DNA of 64,000 bases from Adineta vaga (GCA_021613535.1 CP075492.1:19964001-20028000), one strand, 5' to 3'. Positions 42,307-54,942 are shown, numbered from the stretch's first letter. The notes: a model not told the origin generated them from the sequence alone. Numbers and translations: made by a program.

Positions 42307-45300
42307 ATGACCTTTTCTCTACCAGTCGATTCTCTCTACCTATCAGGTGATTCATTTTACAACGTTGTTGAACAATTTTGCGGCGATCAAGCAGTAGAAT
42401 TGCTTAAATTTCAACTGATTGATACCTCTATGAATTTACTTGAAGTTGAGGATGTTTTTTCCATTTTGTATTTCGAATCTGATCGCACTGAAGCACTCAA
42501 AGAAATATTGGGTTTTCCATGCAAAGATGAATTTGGTAACTATTCGTTCTTTATTATGCCAGGAATTCGTCTGAAGCTTAACAAGTTTATTCATACACTT
42601 CGTTGTCTTTTACCATCTATTGATTCATCGTCAACTATTGAACCTTTGATAATATCATCTGATTTAATTCAAAAATATCCATTTTTGATTGATCTTATAT
42701 ATTGTTGTGAATCCAACTTATTACCTGATTTTCTGCTTGACTTTATTTCGAACATGATTTCTAATTTAACACGAGCAAAAAACGGATATCGTTATAAACA
42801 ATCGGTGAAGAATTTCGCCACATGTCTTTACATATTGGGAGGAAGAACTGTGCATGAATTTGTGCGGATGAATTTGTGCGGATCTGTACCAAGCATACCT
42901 AGTCTTCGGGCTGGAATTACATCTGAAAAGAATCAGTATGTGGAAGGTGAATTTTACTTTGATCGTCTGAAAAATTATATGGATTCTTTCAAATGTACGT
43001 ACGCATTTGTCGGAGAAGATTGTACCGGTGTTGTGCCAAGAATACATTATGATGTTCATTCCAACTGTTTTATAGGATTTACTCTTCCACTTAAAGATGG
43101 ATTTCCATCCACGTACTACTTTTCTACTAACTCATTAGCTGAACTTGAAATGTGGTATAGTAGAATAGATAAAGCGTCTCTCCTAAACGTGCACGTTGTG
43201 CAACCTTTATCTCCATTGAATTCAACTCCACCACCATCGTTTATTCTTTCAGTCTACGGTACAAACGGGAAGTTTACTGCTCAGGATATTCTTCAACGCT
43301 GGTTGAAAATATTTGATTTGTGTTTTGAACGAAATATAAGAATATTAGGATTTTCAACTGATTGTGATCCAAGAAGTTTAAATGCGATGCGTAATGCTAT
43401 GGGTTTTTTTTTCAAAATCAGACTTACAATTGGAAGAACATCAACATCATTTTCACATTTCATCATTAAAAGTTAGTAATCTATTACTGTACTTACAGTA
43501 GAACCTCCCTTAAATGGGCACTAATGGGACAGTCCCAAACTGCCCACTTAACGGAGGTGCCCTGTTTAGAGAGGTTCACCTTCCTACGCGTTGAAAATTT
43601 GTCTGGTATACACATATACACAAAGATCAGTAGAAAACTAATATGGTTGATATGTTGTTAGGTTACATAAACTACCCTTTATTCTAATTTCGATACAAAG
43701 TCATTTTTTCTTTATTTAAACAAATAAATTAATTTCTGTATTTACAATCAAACTCGTGAAAAAAAAATCTGTAATAGAACTTTGTTTACTGCTTTTTGAA
43801 TCAATATAAGTGTCAGTCAATTTCGACTCTAACTCGCTTACTAGTTCATGAAGCTCCGGTTGACGAACAGACACAAGTAAATGTAGTTTTCGAATCATTT
43901 CAAGCGCATCCACAATTGATGGCGGTTCTTCTAGAATAGCTTCATCTTCATTTTCTTCTTGATCTTGTTCATTGTCTTCCGTAATTGAGAAAACTTCTGG
44001 ACTGTCCTCCCACTCATTAAAGACAGGAATTTCATCATCAATCATCACATATTGAGTTGCCGATAATTGAGGACCATCAACTCCGAGATGCGAAAGAAGA
44101 GTGTCCAGTTTCTTAAATAGTTCATTGTCGCTAACTTCACTAATTTCTTCTTCGACATCTTCAACTGTATCAGACAGATTACGATGTTTGAAACCAGCCG
44201 TGTGAAATGTATTACGAATAGTCGACTCGGTTACATTTTTCCAAGCCGCCTCGATCCAGTGAATAGCATCCAGTGCGGTAATCACTACTTCATCAAGCGA
44301 AGATGCTAATGTACAGCTACTGATAATATGTTTCACTAATCGACTTCGGTAATATACTTTAAATGCACGAATAATTCCTTGATCAAGTGGCTGTACTTTA
44401 CTAGTAGTGTTTGGAGGAAAGAATATCATTGTAATATTGGATAGTTTTAAATCAACTGGATGCACAGGAGCATTGTCGAGAAAAAGCAAGATCTTTCTAA
44501 AATGAAGAGTAAATAAGGATTTTACATTTTACTATTGATTTGATAAAAAACGACAACGATTAAAATAGTTTTTATGAAAGCTATACATACCGTTTCTCTT
44601 TTTGCATTTGAGTATTGATTGAATTGATCCAATCTGTGAAGATAGAAGCATTCATCCATGCAGTGCGATTCCATTTCCAAATGATAGATAATTTATTAAT
44701 GTTAACATTTTTGAAACATCGTGGTTGACGACTCTTTCCTGTGAAAGGAATAAAAATGATGACTCATAATAATCAAAGATTCATACTCACCAATAACTAA
44801 TGGCTTCAACTTATGTGTACCTGACCAATTAGAACATAAAAGTACTGTGTAGCGTTCTTTCGAACGCTTCCCACCCTTGCATGAATCTTTTGACAAGACC
44901 ATAGATCTTTCAGGTAACAACTTGAAAAATAAGCCAGTTTCGTCAGCATTGTAGACATTGTCCATTGAATACGAATCGAGCAAAATGGGCAATCTTTTCT
45001 TCCACTCCTCTACGGTAACCGGATCGACGCTTGCACTTTCTCCAGATAGTGCACGAAACACTATCGCATGACGATTTTTAAATTTCTCTAGCCATCCATT
45101 CGACGCTTTGAAGGTTCTAAAATAAATAATGAGAATAACAGCGAAACAGTTTCAAAATGTCACACTTACCCTGGCAAAATCCCAATCGATTCTGAAACTT
45201 CTCGTGCCTTTTCTTGTATCAATGGTCCAGATATTGGAATATTCTTTGATCGTTGTCTCACAAACCATGAGAATACTTCTTCGTCGATCTTTTGTCCTGA

Positions 45301-47525
45301 TTCGTCTTGAAGTTTTCGTTTAACACCTTTGTTTGCATTCATTTGAAAATCGGATTTATATTCGTCTTTTCGTTGTAGAATGTTGTAAACAGCACCCTTC
45401 GATATTTGGTACCTAACACATAACGTGCGCTGTGAGACTCCAGCTCCATCAGCATAGTCGTTGATCAACATGATCTTCTTTTCAAGAGATAGATGATTAT
45501 GAGAGGCCATTTGAATGTTATGTCAGCCAGGAACAACTCACTACACCACTCTTTATACTGTATTCTTAATTTAATTCACACTTTCGTATGAATAGACGAT
45601 AACTTTTCATGTTCGATTTGGACGGAAATTTTATTCCCATTGAAGGAACAACAAAGGACGGCAAGTGATAAAAGAATTATGCTTTGATTGGAACACGAAT
45701 CACATGTGCCCATATAAGAGAGGTTAAGACGTATTATGAGGACCAAAACCAGTGCCCACTGCCCAGAGTTCCGAGGTGCCCTTGTAAGAGAGGTTTATTC
45801 TCATGGAAAACTAATCGGGCGGTCCACCGAGCGCCCATTTAAGCGAGGTGCTCTTGTTAGAGAGGTGCCCAGTTAGAGAGGTTTCACTGTACTTTAAAAA
45901 CAGATATTAAAATACTATAATCAGTAGTTTGATTATTTTTCTTTTATATTGCTTTAGAATAGTTGTTGGTTTTTTCTTAAGCCAAAACAACTTTTTGTTT
46001 GCTTTCAAGATACCGTGCATATTTGCACGAAACTTCGCAATCGTCTTTTAGCTCCTGATATTATTTTATTAATTGGAGAAAAACATGCAACTGTTGATTA
46101 TCTGTTAGAATTAATTGAAAACTATTCAAGATTTGATCATGCTTTAACCGTCTCAGATGTACTTGTAAGTGATAAACAAAATTACTGTTCTTGCGAGAAA
46201 ATTTCAAATGAAAATGTTCCTACTTTTCTTAAAAAAATTCCAAAATCTGAAGCATTACAAGCCTATCTCCATGTAAGATTTTGTTGATTTCTATCTTCAT
46301 ATGACTCTCGAGAAATAATATGATATTTTCTTACATGTTTCAGCTACTTTAAGCACCAGATATTTAAGAAAACCGTTTTTTCTAAAATTAATCCTAAATG
46401 AATTATAAATTACATTTTTTCTCAAAATCTATTGAATATCTGAATGTTTTTATTTAACAATAGCTGATTCGATTTGTTCGTCTGGCATTTATTGACAAAC
46501 AAACGGACACTATTGATCGATTATATTACTCGTGGACCGCGGTATTTATAGTTCGCCTCTGGTCTTCATGGTTAGGAATAATCGACTTTAATGATCTTCA
46601 GAAAATAATCTTGGATTTGTTACCGACAAGTTCTATGAAATCTATTTCGAAACCAGGATTATTTATAACCGTACCAGCTTTATTCTCATTGGAAATGAAT
46701 GCTCATACTTTGACATACTTGATGGTTCTCGTCGCTGAAAAAATAATAACTGAAGAAGCTCTGAACATATCACTTTTCAATTCACAAATATGTGAAAACG
46801 TTTTCCGCTTAGCACGATCAATGTCTGGACCATTCTCCAGTGTGGTGAATTTTTCTATCAATGAATTTCTTCAACGTGTTGAGAAATTGACTGTTCTTAA
46901 AAATATCAAATGTTCGTCTGATTCAGGCGTTAATAATCTGCTTTTCCCAAAACATCACAAGCAATCACAGCAAACACATCAATTGCCATCAATGAAGGCA
47001 ACGAATTATATTACAGAAGAACTTATTGAAAAAACTGTATTTAGTGCTTATCTTCGTGCTAGCCAAATTCTTTCTGATTGCAATCTATCGATTCTGAATC
47101 CCGATGGTAACAGTATATCATTTGAAGAAGTTAATCAATTAGCTCACCAAAAACTAACAAGATCGCAATGCAAAGCTTTTAGTAAAAAGGATAATCAATC
47201 GAACTATGATAAACAAGATGAAGATGAAGATCTTCAACAATATCTAAGTCAAAAGCAATCTAGTGGAGTAAATATAATGGATGATGTAGATGAATTGATA
47301 TTGGATGATGAGTCAGATGCAGACATTTTTTCAAATGTATCTGCTTCAACGTTTAATGGAATGCGAATCTTTGATTCCATCAGTGCACATCAAACTGGAT
47401 CGTTCTTTCCCGTTGATATAAATGGAGAGAAAAAATTCTTGCATAAACAAGCGGCAAATTGGTATTTCTCAAAAGCAAAACATACTTTATCATCTGATCG
47501 ATCAATTAGAGTTCAAAAGAAATAG
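42307..47525 (+). CDS. putative transposase of the CAAGGGGG family, three exons
   Basis: Exons 42307-43471, 45958-46272 and 46464-47525 join in phase to about 846 residues, if one base of the T9 run at 43404-43412 is ignored. Without that the first exon stops at 43476. The ATG directly follows a 3' splice site (TTTTAG), fitting a leader exon or trans-splicing. Conserved-looking blocks are VGEDCTGVVPRIHYD, LNVHVVQPL, GFSTDCDPRSLNAMR, WFFLKPKQLFVCFQDTVHIC and CTKLRNRLLA. Near the C-terminus are NSQICENVFRLARSMSG and FSSVVNF. The Asp...Asp...Glu (CEN) order, with a long insert before the Glu, suggests an RNase H-fold transposase, loosely like P-element types. I know similar uncharacterised proteins from other animals but cannot name the superfamily. 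Acidic C-terminal stretches follow. Confidence 0.6.
43496..45889 (-). mobile_element. pogo/Tigger element, complete, nested in an intron
   Basis: The ends CAGTAGAACCTCCCTTAAAT and, inverted, CAGTGAAACCTCTCTAACTG are typical Tigger/pogo terminal repeats. TA flanks both sides (43494-43495 and 45890-45891), the target duplication of the superfamily. At 2,394 bp it holds an intact spliced transposase gene on the minus strand. It lies wholly between the donor at 43472 and the acceptor at 45957 of the host transposon's first intron, so splicing could remove it. Confidence 0.9.
43716..45510 (-). CDS. pogo/Tigger transposase, intact, four exons
   Basis: Minus-strand exons 45170-45510, 44791-45116, 44591-44738 and 43716-44496 total 1,596 bases, an open 531-residue protein with GT-AG introns. 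The N-terminus carries a CENP-B/Psq-type helix-turn-helix (LSLEKKIMLINDY...GVSQRTLCVRY) and a second CENP-B DNA-binding domain (WFVRQRSKNIPISGPLIQEKA). The DDE_1 catalytic residues are D in NADETGLFFK, D in LFLDNAPVHP and D in SKVQPLDQGIIRAFK. The C-terminus is acidic. Known role: cut-and-paste transposition into TA. All key residues and both ends are intact, so the element may be recently active. Confidence 0.9.
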
Positions 47526-47920
47526 TTTTTCTATATATTTGTCTTCTAAAAAAAAATATATGCAAACTATTTGCATAATAAAAGATGATCGTTCAATATT
47601 CCTATCCTGCCCTTTGATGCAATCGACTAAGATTCAAATCTTGCAGTCAAAAATATATACACAACAGTTTATTTGTTTTTGAAAAAGGAAAAGAACGCCT
47701 CGAGTTAATTAAATGATCTCTCTTATATGTATATCATACACTACATTAAACAAACTAGAACATGTAAACTGGAGAAGTGAGTAACCAGCTATATCTCTGT
47801 AAATCGTTTGATGATATCTGATTTACGTGATTTTTAAATCAGTTTAAATCAGTTTTAAATCAAAAAAATCACCTAAACTCATTTTAAATCAATAAATCAC
47901 AAATTGTTTTTTCCCCCTTG

Positions 47921-48203
47921 CTGTTTCTTCATTATTTATTTGACTATTGGAACGTGTTTAATAGAAGAAACACGTAGTGTTAGTGACACCCATGACAATA
48001 TTATAATATCCTTCATGCAACAAGGTATTTTTTTCAAATGAGAAAAAGAAAGCAGCGAGAAATCTGATCTATAAACTGTAACATACAGAATTGAAGTATT
48101 AATATAATCACCGTAGACTTACCTGATAACACTGTCAAAGCATCAGTTTAGTCATCTTCGTCATTGTGAGAAACTTTTGAAAACAATCCGTACTCGCAAC
48201 AAA
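47921..48203. other. short intergenic region
   Basis: Between the compound transposon and the GPCR start; no feature supported. Confidence 0.4.
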
Positions 48204-49273
48204 ATGAACATAACGGCCTTGTCTCATACTCAAATCCTCACTTCTGAAATTCGATACTATGGCTCCTTGGTTATCATAGTCATCGGTACTATTAGTTCCA
48301 TCTGTAATCTCATAACATTTACTGCGCCTCAACTAAGGAGTAACTCATGTGCCTTCTACCTTCTAATTTCAACTTTCTTCGAGTTCTTCACGATCACTTT
48401 TGGGCTCCTTTCCGCATATTCGTTCGAGCTTTTTCGCAGTGCTTTGTGGAACACCAATCAGATATTTTGTAAAATTCGTTCCTTCGTTGCTCACGCTACT
48501 CCTTTGATTGCTATTTACCTGGTTCTACTATCATCAATCGATAGATATATGTCATCGTCTATGCATGTTCATTTACGCGCATTTAGTCAAATGAAGATGG
48601 CTTATCGAGCGACAATAGCAGTGATTGGCATCGCTATCCTTTCATGTACACCTGTTGTTGTTGGGTATGTTGTGCGGCCAAGATGTCGCAAAATGCCTGG
48701 TGCTTATGAAATGTTTGATAGTATATTTGCGGTGTCTTGGCTAGGCGTAATTCCACATTCGTTGATGTTAGTGTTTGGTTCCCTTACTTTCTTGAATATC
48801 AGACGATCAAAAAAGCTGATAAGGGGACAGATAAAAACGATTGCTGCCGCTGAAAATCATCGTCAACGCAATAAGCGAAAAACAGATAGGCAATTGATTG
48901 CAGTAAGTTATCGATCGACCTAAATCAGATTTCTTTTGTAGTTAATTTGGTAATTTTCTTTGTTATATTTCGATATTTATAGATGATGCTTATTCAAGTA
49001 GGAGTGACGTCAGCATTAAATTTTATATATCTGATTCCTTATGTGTATTATTCTTTCAAACCAGCGTCTCTCCATGATGATCAACTCGTGAGCATCCTCG
49101 TTGAATCAATCATAAATCTTATCTTCTACGCTAATTATGCTAAATCATTCTATATTTACACATTATCAAGCAAACATTTTCGTTCAATCTTCGCCCGAAG
49201 AATCAAATTATTGATTCGAATGATTTTTGGTCGACATGCACCAGCTGCTTTAAAACCAAACAAGGGTGTATAA
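48204..49273 (+). CDS. rhodopsin-like G-protein-coupled receptor
   Basis: Exons 48204-48902 and 48983-49273 (GTAAGT donor) give 329 residues starting MNITALS, with an N-glycosylation site. Seven hydrophobic segments can be traced. TM1 is YYGSLVIIVIGTISSICNLI, with the conserved Asn. TM3 ends LLSSIDRYMSS, the DRY-like IDRY. TM6 and TM7 are in exon 2 (FIYLIPYVYYSF; LIFYANYAKSFYIY), where the NPxxY motif is replaced by NYAKSFYIY. A Cys at the TM3 start (FCKIRSF) and Cys in loop 2 (PRCRKM) fit the usual disulphide. Known role: ligand-triggered G-protein signalling at the plasma membrane. The ligand is unknown; bdelloids have many such FMRFamide-receptor-like genes. Confidence 0.82.
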
Positions 49274-49280
49274 TATATTA

Positions 49281-49334
49281 CGTGGGGTGGATGTGAGTGT
49301 GAATGTGGATGAAGGCTGTGCACCCACATCCATC
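49281..49334. repeat. telomere-like hairpin, diverged
   Basis: The left arm CGTGGGGTGGATGTGAGTG and the right arm TGCACCCACATCCATCG pair around GTGGATGAAGGC. It begins 8 bases after the GPCR stop codon. Confidence 0.65.
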
Positions 49335-50220
49335 GTATATTCGCTACTTGTAACTATTGATTTTACAATGTAATCAGTTCTGTTTAACGACGCAGATTAT
49401 AAGGATTCTTTTAAATCAATAGATTTTGAGATAAATAAATCCTTCAAATTTAATAAACTATTTTTATTTTTGTCTACTCTTCATCTCGATTGCATAGTCG
49501 AACAAATCAATGCGCTTAAGGTGGTTTCACTTCCTCCACCTAAATATGTGATCTTGAGTGTTGATAAACTTGGTTTCATTTTTTAAGAAGTACAAAAACT
49601 CTCAAATCAGTTAATAAGCAAAAATTTCAGGCAAGTCATACATTTCTATAATCATACCAAACAAAAGATATTCATTACACGAAAAAAGAAAAACATCTAA
49701 ACAACATAACGCAAGTTTAAAGGAAAACATAATATTTTCAAGCATTTTCAGAGTACTTCTATTGATAGCAATAACATACTATGTGTGTCTATTTCTTTCT
49801 CATCTTTTTATTATTGTCATTATATTCTATGGTGGACAATGCAAGATCATACTAATAATAGGATGATGGGAAAGAGAAAAACACAGACTACATCGTCGAG
49901 TGTATGTGAACTAGCGACATCATATATTGTAGAGAAGAATAGAATGGAGAATAGAGAGGATAAGGAAAGGTTAGTTGATGATGGTAACAGCTGCAAATAG
50001 GATACGAAAGAGAACAAAAATTGACAATAATATATTGATTGAATTTCATCGCATTTGATACGATTCTTTATAATGATTAACCTAATTCCATCAGGTATTT
50101 ATATATAAAAACTTAAAAGATCAATTTTCGATTGTGGTGCTCGTATAAATAAACGGTCCAAAACTTTGCTACTTTTACGGATATATATGGTCATTCTCTA
50201 GATTACGGTTATATGTCTCA
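49335..50220. other. intergenic stretch
   Basis: No gene supported. It separates the GPCR from a reverse transcriptase scrap. Confidence 0.45.
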
Positions 50221-50643
50221 TCAACTTTTACTGAAGTTTTGTATGAAAAACCATATTATAGACAGAAGAGCATAAGCAAAAAACAACTTTCTTCTTTGTT
50301 CAATAAGAGATATAGTTATTTTCTTTAAAAGATTTTGAATACAAATTCTCCATTCGGATCTTGTTATTCTATCAACTCCTAAATACTTGAAACGTTTAAC
50401 AAAATCAATTTTTATACTTTTATTTTTCACTTTAGGATACAATCGAATTACAACATCATCTACTAAGAAAAGAAAAGGTATTGAACTAGTTCTTTGAAAG
50501 TTTGTGGACCTTTTGGTATATATGCTATTGGATATCGAATGAGTGCACGAAATCTCTTCTGAATTGCGTACCATAATATAGATTCTGTTTAATGATCTCT
50601 CTAGTTTTTCATGGGTAAAAATAGTTCGTAAAACTCCTCTCAA
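50221..50643 (-). pseudogene. reverse transcriptase fragment of a LINE-type element
   Basis: A 140-codon open frame reads SIPFLFLVDDVVIRLYPKVK, then KIDFVKRFKYLGVDR, then WRICIQNLLKKITISLI. VDDVV stands where non-LTR reverse transcriptases have the catalytic (Y/F)xDD, and FKYLGV is the conserved block that follows it. The upstream fingers/palm and the downstream RNase H or thumb regions are missing. It looks like a small relic of a non-LTR retrotransposon. Confidence 0.5.
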
Positions 50644-50912
50644 AGTCGTCGTTTAAAAAAAGAATTAAATAATATCCCTATGATCTCTAACATTTTGTCG
50701 CAGAAAAAAAAATGATCTGCTCCTCACTTTCGATCTGATTTAGGCAATGACATTATATAGACACAGATATGTAAACACTTATTACTAGATATATAGCTGG
50801 CTGGACATGAATACAAACATTAAAAAAATATAGAAGTATTTAGTCATAGATAAACATATATATTTAGCTGCACTGGGTTTTTGGCTGATATAATTTTACA
50901 CAAATTTTCTAG

Positions 50913-52373
50913 TTATATGTTGTGGTGCTATCGTTGCTGTCATTCTACTTGTCATGGCTCTGACTGCTCTTGTTCGTAAGTATATTGTGTTAATGCGATT
51001 ACTTGATGTTATTCCAAGGGCGTAAAAGCGTCCTTATGTCAGAACACTTTTGTTCTGTATTTGAGTAAAACTAAAGGTCTGAAAAGTTAGAGACGCCAGA
51101 AAATTTAAGAATTCTGTTACACGTCGTCGGATCACTAGGATTCTATTTGTAGCAGCAATACCCTCAACGACGTACAAGTCTTCCGATGAATTCGTCAAGT
51201 CTCGAATGGAAAATGGTCGTTACGTTAATTCATTCAATCCCGAATACAAATTTCCCAGTCTGGGAGCTGTTTTGTGGTGGAAGCTCACTACACAAGTGAA
51301 CACACGATTGCCAAAGACTATAGAAGAACTTGATAAATTTTTACCTGTTATTCGATATGAGAAACCTGAAGAACTATATCGAACAACACCCGGTCTACGA
51401 TTTAACTGGATTGGACATGCTTCATGTTTTGTTCAAATGAACAATTTTCGATTTCTCGTCGATCCGGTTTTCAGGTAGATGCTTTTTCTTCTCTCTCTTG
51501 CTCTTTTGAGAAAACAAATTGAATGATTTTAGTGAACGATGCGGTATAACATCATTTATCGGACCGAAACGTTTCCGTCCACCAGCATTAACAACCAATG
51601 ATCTACCTGAAGATCTCGATGCTATATTTATTTCGCATAATCATTTTGATCATCTCGATTATCCAAGTGTAAAAAGTTTAAATGCACGTTATGGAAAACG
51701 ACTAACTTGGTTCTGTGGTCGAGGAACTCGGCAATGGTTTCTCGATAGTCATGTACAAAATGTTGTCGAACTCGATTGGTGGGAAGAGTATCATTTTGCG
51801 GTAAGAGATGAGTAATGATTTGGAAAAGTTTTTCAAATATTTATTTTTTATTTTTATTTTAGAAAAAAGGAGTGAACATTGCTTTTTGTCCAGCTCAACA
51901 TTGGTAATAATATTCATTGTTCCTTTTTTTTTTCGTAGCAACGAGAGATCGTTTATTCTAGGAGTCGTCGGACTGCATTCGATCAGAATAAATCTTTGTG
52001 GGGTGGTTACGCGATTTCGGATGCTACACACAGATTTTACTTTGCTGGCGACACAGGTTATACTCATAATATTTCCATTTTTCGAGAAATCGGCAAAAAA
52101 TATGGTCCATTCGATTTAAGTGCTATACCAATTGGTGCTTATGAACCTCAATGGATGATGGCAGCTCAACATGTGTCACCAAGTGAAGCTGTTCAAATAC
52201 ATATTGATGTGCAATCGAAAAAATCAATTGGTATTCATTGGGGTACATGGGCCTTGACAGATGAATATTTTATGGAACCACCTGAGAAACTTTCTCAAGC
52301 AGTTAAAATCAATCAACTTGATCCGTCATCATTTATTGTAGTTAAACATGGTGAAATTTTCGATTTATCCTAG
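50913..52373 (+). CDS. NAPEPLD: NAPE-PLD-type metallo-beta-lactamase hydrolase
   Basis: In-phase exons are 50913-50975, 51153-51474, 51533-51800, 51863-51903 and 51962-52373. The first encodes a membrane segment (IVAVILLVMALTAL); a start exon further upstream was not found. The enzyme part has FNWIGHASCFVQM, the zinc signature SHNHFDHLDYPS (HxHxDH), HW-SRRTAFDQNKSLWGGYAI, the FAGDTGY Asp, and a late IHWGTWALTDE His. This order matches N-acyl-phosphatidylethanolamine phospholipase D. Known role: a zinc-dependent membrane-associated enzyme releasing N-acylethanolamines (for example anandamide) from NAPE. All metal ligands I can place are present. The about 350-residue catalytic part matches the family length. 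Confidence 0.85.
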
Positions 52374-53839
52374 TCATACTGGTTCACTATATCTAACTTG
52401 TTCTTCGTCACTTATTTTTATGTCGAGCATTTTGATAATGATGGTCAAAAATGAAATTATCTAGCGAGTTTATGGCAGTACTCACGTAATGCTCTTGTCC
52501 AACATCATTGACAGAAGAAAAGAACTAGATGGCACACCACTTTCGCTGTAGTGGTACGAAATGCGGTGCAGGCATTGAAACTTTGATTTTTTTTTGGGAT
52601 ATTTTTCAAAAACTAATGATAATGATGTTGCCTAATTTATACTATTCCCTTTTTTCATCAAATATTGTAACATCTGGTTTTTATTTAATTTTCATGATTG
52701 TCAAAGTCTGCACGTACAGACAAAATGAAATAGATAGATTTGTAAGAACATCATTCACCTTTTTTCTAAAAAAATATTTCATTATAAGTAGCAGTGTCAT
52801 TACCATGATGATAACTTCCCAAGGAAGACGTAAAGACACCTACACTCTCAAGAAATATCGTCATAAATAATTGGAAAGTTGCATCTTTTTTAAAGAGTGT
52901 GAGTTGGACAGGTGAGGAAATTCATACACACCTTCTTTTTGATCCTAAAGTGATTATGACCGATTTTGTAACAGAAGTTTTACCAATGATCAAATTGGAA
53001 ATAAGTAATTAATCGCCACTGAAGTAAATTTGATCCTTTCATTTGTAGCTTTCCTCTGTTCGACATCACGCCTGTTTCTTGCAGTTTACACAAGTCTCTT
53101 ACCATTTCTTTTCTTTCCTTTTTCGTTTTTTTTTTTATTTTCAAAAAGGTAGATTTATCCGTAGATACTGCTGATATACGAACGGTTTTTGTTACATTAG
53201 AGTGAGCCTGTTGTTGTTTTTTTCTTTTTGACAATACTATAAAGCTGGTGGATGTGTATCTATGTTAGGAAGATGAATATAGATAATATAGATTCAGTCA
53301 GGATACTACGAAATGAAGAATGTTAAGTGCTTTTTTGTTCTGAAAAAAATTCTAGTATTTGTGTATAAGATATTTTAATCGACTTTTTTCATTCGGAATC
53401 AGTTGAATGACGTTATGTTGAATCATAAGAACAAAACAATATGTATTGAATTTTTATGAAACACGACCTAAAAGAGTGTGTTGAAGTGTATAGCAATATA
53501 AATTTATCCATTCTCTCTCATCTTCCCCTAAAAACCTTAGCAATGAGAGTTGAAAGTCATCCGATATATTTGACAAGCTTTTCTAGTATATCGGCAGCTC
53601 TATCGTGTTTTACATTTTAATTCTCCAGTGATTTCGCTAACAGCTTTTATTTTCAACATTCAATTAATTCTTATTAGTGGAAGTGTGACTAGAACACATT
53701 AAATTGATGAAAATAGTTCACTAAAATTCTTCGAGGTTTCAAATTTGATAAAATACCTTTAACTTTCGAACTAAAAGTATTAATTCTAAAGTATTTTTTT
53801 TGCTTCTAGTAAATCAAACATAAGGTGACTTATTTAATT
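52374..53839. other. long intergenic stretch
   Basis: The short frames here show no domain or codon signal; no RNA gene or repeat recognised. Confidence 0.45.
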
Positions 53840-53998
53840 CAAGGGGAAAAGAGCGATTTATGATTTATCTGATTTATTTGAAAATAAATTATCATGGAAT
53901 AATGATCAACGTCGTCAAACAGAGATTATTAGTATTCGAATTCTTAAATCATTATCATCTTTAATGAAATTTATAACAATTGATTATCCAATGTAGAT
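53840..53998 (+). mobile_element. solitary CAAGGGG-type end next to a coding scrap
   Basis: CAAGGGGAAAAGAGCGATTT starts at 53840 and runs into ATTTATG/ATTTATCTG units like those of the compound transposon's ends. From about 53872 one frame reads LFENKLSWNNDQRRQTEIIS and on to ITIDYPM before a stop, like the C-terminus of an unknown protein. No matching right end was seen. Confidence 0.4.
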
Positions 53999-54204
53999 CC
54001 ATCGAACTGAAAATTTTACTGCAGTCTTTTTTTACTTCAGTTCATTTGAATTTATTTTAACTGACATCAATTTTGTATTTTTATGAAAAATATTTGCTTT
54101 TAAATTATCATTCGACTTAAGAGATTGAACAAATCATCTTGTTTAATTTATATTTTATTATTAATTAAATCCAAACGAACACACACACACACACTAAAGA
54201 AATT

Positions 54205-54258
54205 TTGAGGGTGTGGGTGTGGGTGTATCTTCTTCGCTTACACCCACACCCACCCTCA
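54205..54258. repeat. telomere-like hairpin, near-perfect
   Basis: The left arm TTGAGGGTGTGGGTGTGGG and the right arm ACACCCACACCCACCCTCA enclose a 12-base spacer. An (AC)n run (54179-54195) lies just before it. Confidence 0.9.
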
Positions 54259-54789
54259 GGATGAGAACGATTAATATTCTGTAGAAGACGATATAAAGGT
54301 CATTAAATGCATGTATTAGAAGTGAACTATCCACGAAAATGAATTTCTCGAAGAATTTTCGAAAAAAACTGAATCGTGTCGAATGTGTTAATCGATGAAT
54401 ATTTACAGATCTTGAACTATACATAAATAGCTATCCATAGATATTATATAAAACAATTAACTAAGACAAAATCGTTTATAGGATATAAAAGTAATAAGAT
54501 TCTATTTGACAAATTCTTGTATTATAATTAACCAAATCAGTATTAAAAACATTTGTTAAAATACTTACAGGAATGACAACTATAATATAATAAACAGATA
54601 AAAACATGTTAATGAGAGAAAATACATTGAACGTGGCTCATTTCTTAATGATGTTTGAATAAACATAATTATATTCATAAAGAGACCTGATCGATTTCCG
54701 TGAATTACGAACTCTTGAGGAATCCTGAATCCAGAATGATATTTAAAGTCATATAAATGCATAAAATAATAAAAAACATTCTAAACATC

Positions 54790-54817
54790 AACTTCACACC
54801 CACATCCACACCCTCAA
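54790..54817 (-). repeat. one-armed telomere-like repeat
   Basis: TTCACACCCACATCCACACC followed by CTCAA; the G-rich partner arm is missing. Confidence 0.7.
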
Positions 54818-54942
54818 AAATGTTCTTATCTTTCTCAATTATAATAATTATAAAACTGTGGAAAACCTTGACTACTTTCTCTTTCTTTTCATAATAGTAC
54901 CATATTAATGATTGGAGTTTTGAAATAGAATATCTAACAACA

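Larger units (their letters stand above)
41576..47920 (+). mobile_element. compound DNA transposon with CAAGGGGGAAAAA ends
   Basis: The left terminus CAAGGGGGAAAAACTGATTT (41576) and the inverted right terminus CAAGGGGGAAAAAACAATTT (47920) enclose about 6.3 kb. Subterminal zones at both ends are rich in AAATCA/TGATTTA units (41590-41700 and 47820-47905). Inside is one three-exon gene for a D/D/E-like protein (42307-47525), in whose first intron a complete pogo/Tigger element (43496-45889) is nested. Without the guest the element is about 3.95 kb. The flanks ATTAATCT and CTGTTTCT do not form a clear duplication. The same ends on tiny elements elsewhere suggest this is the autonomous member of the family. 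Confidence 0.65.

Noticed and set aside
48135-48332. Minus-strand frame opposite the GPCR start
   Set aside because: Overlaps the receptor's first transmembrane region on the other strand with no features of its own.
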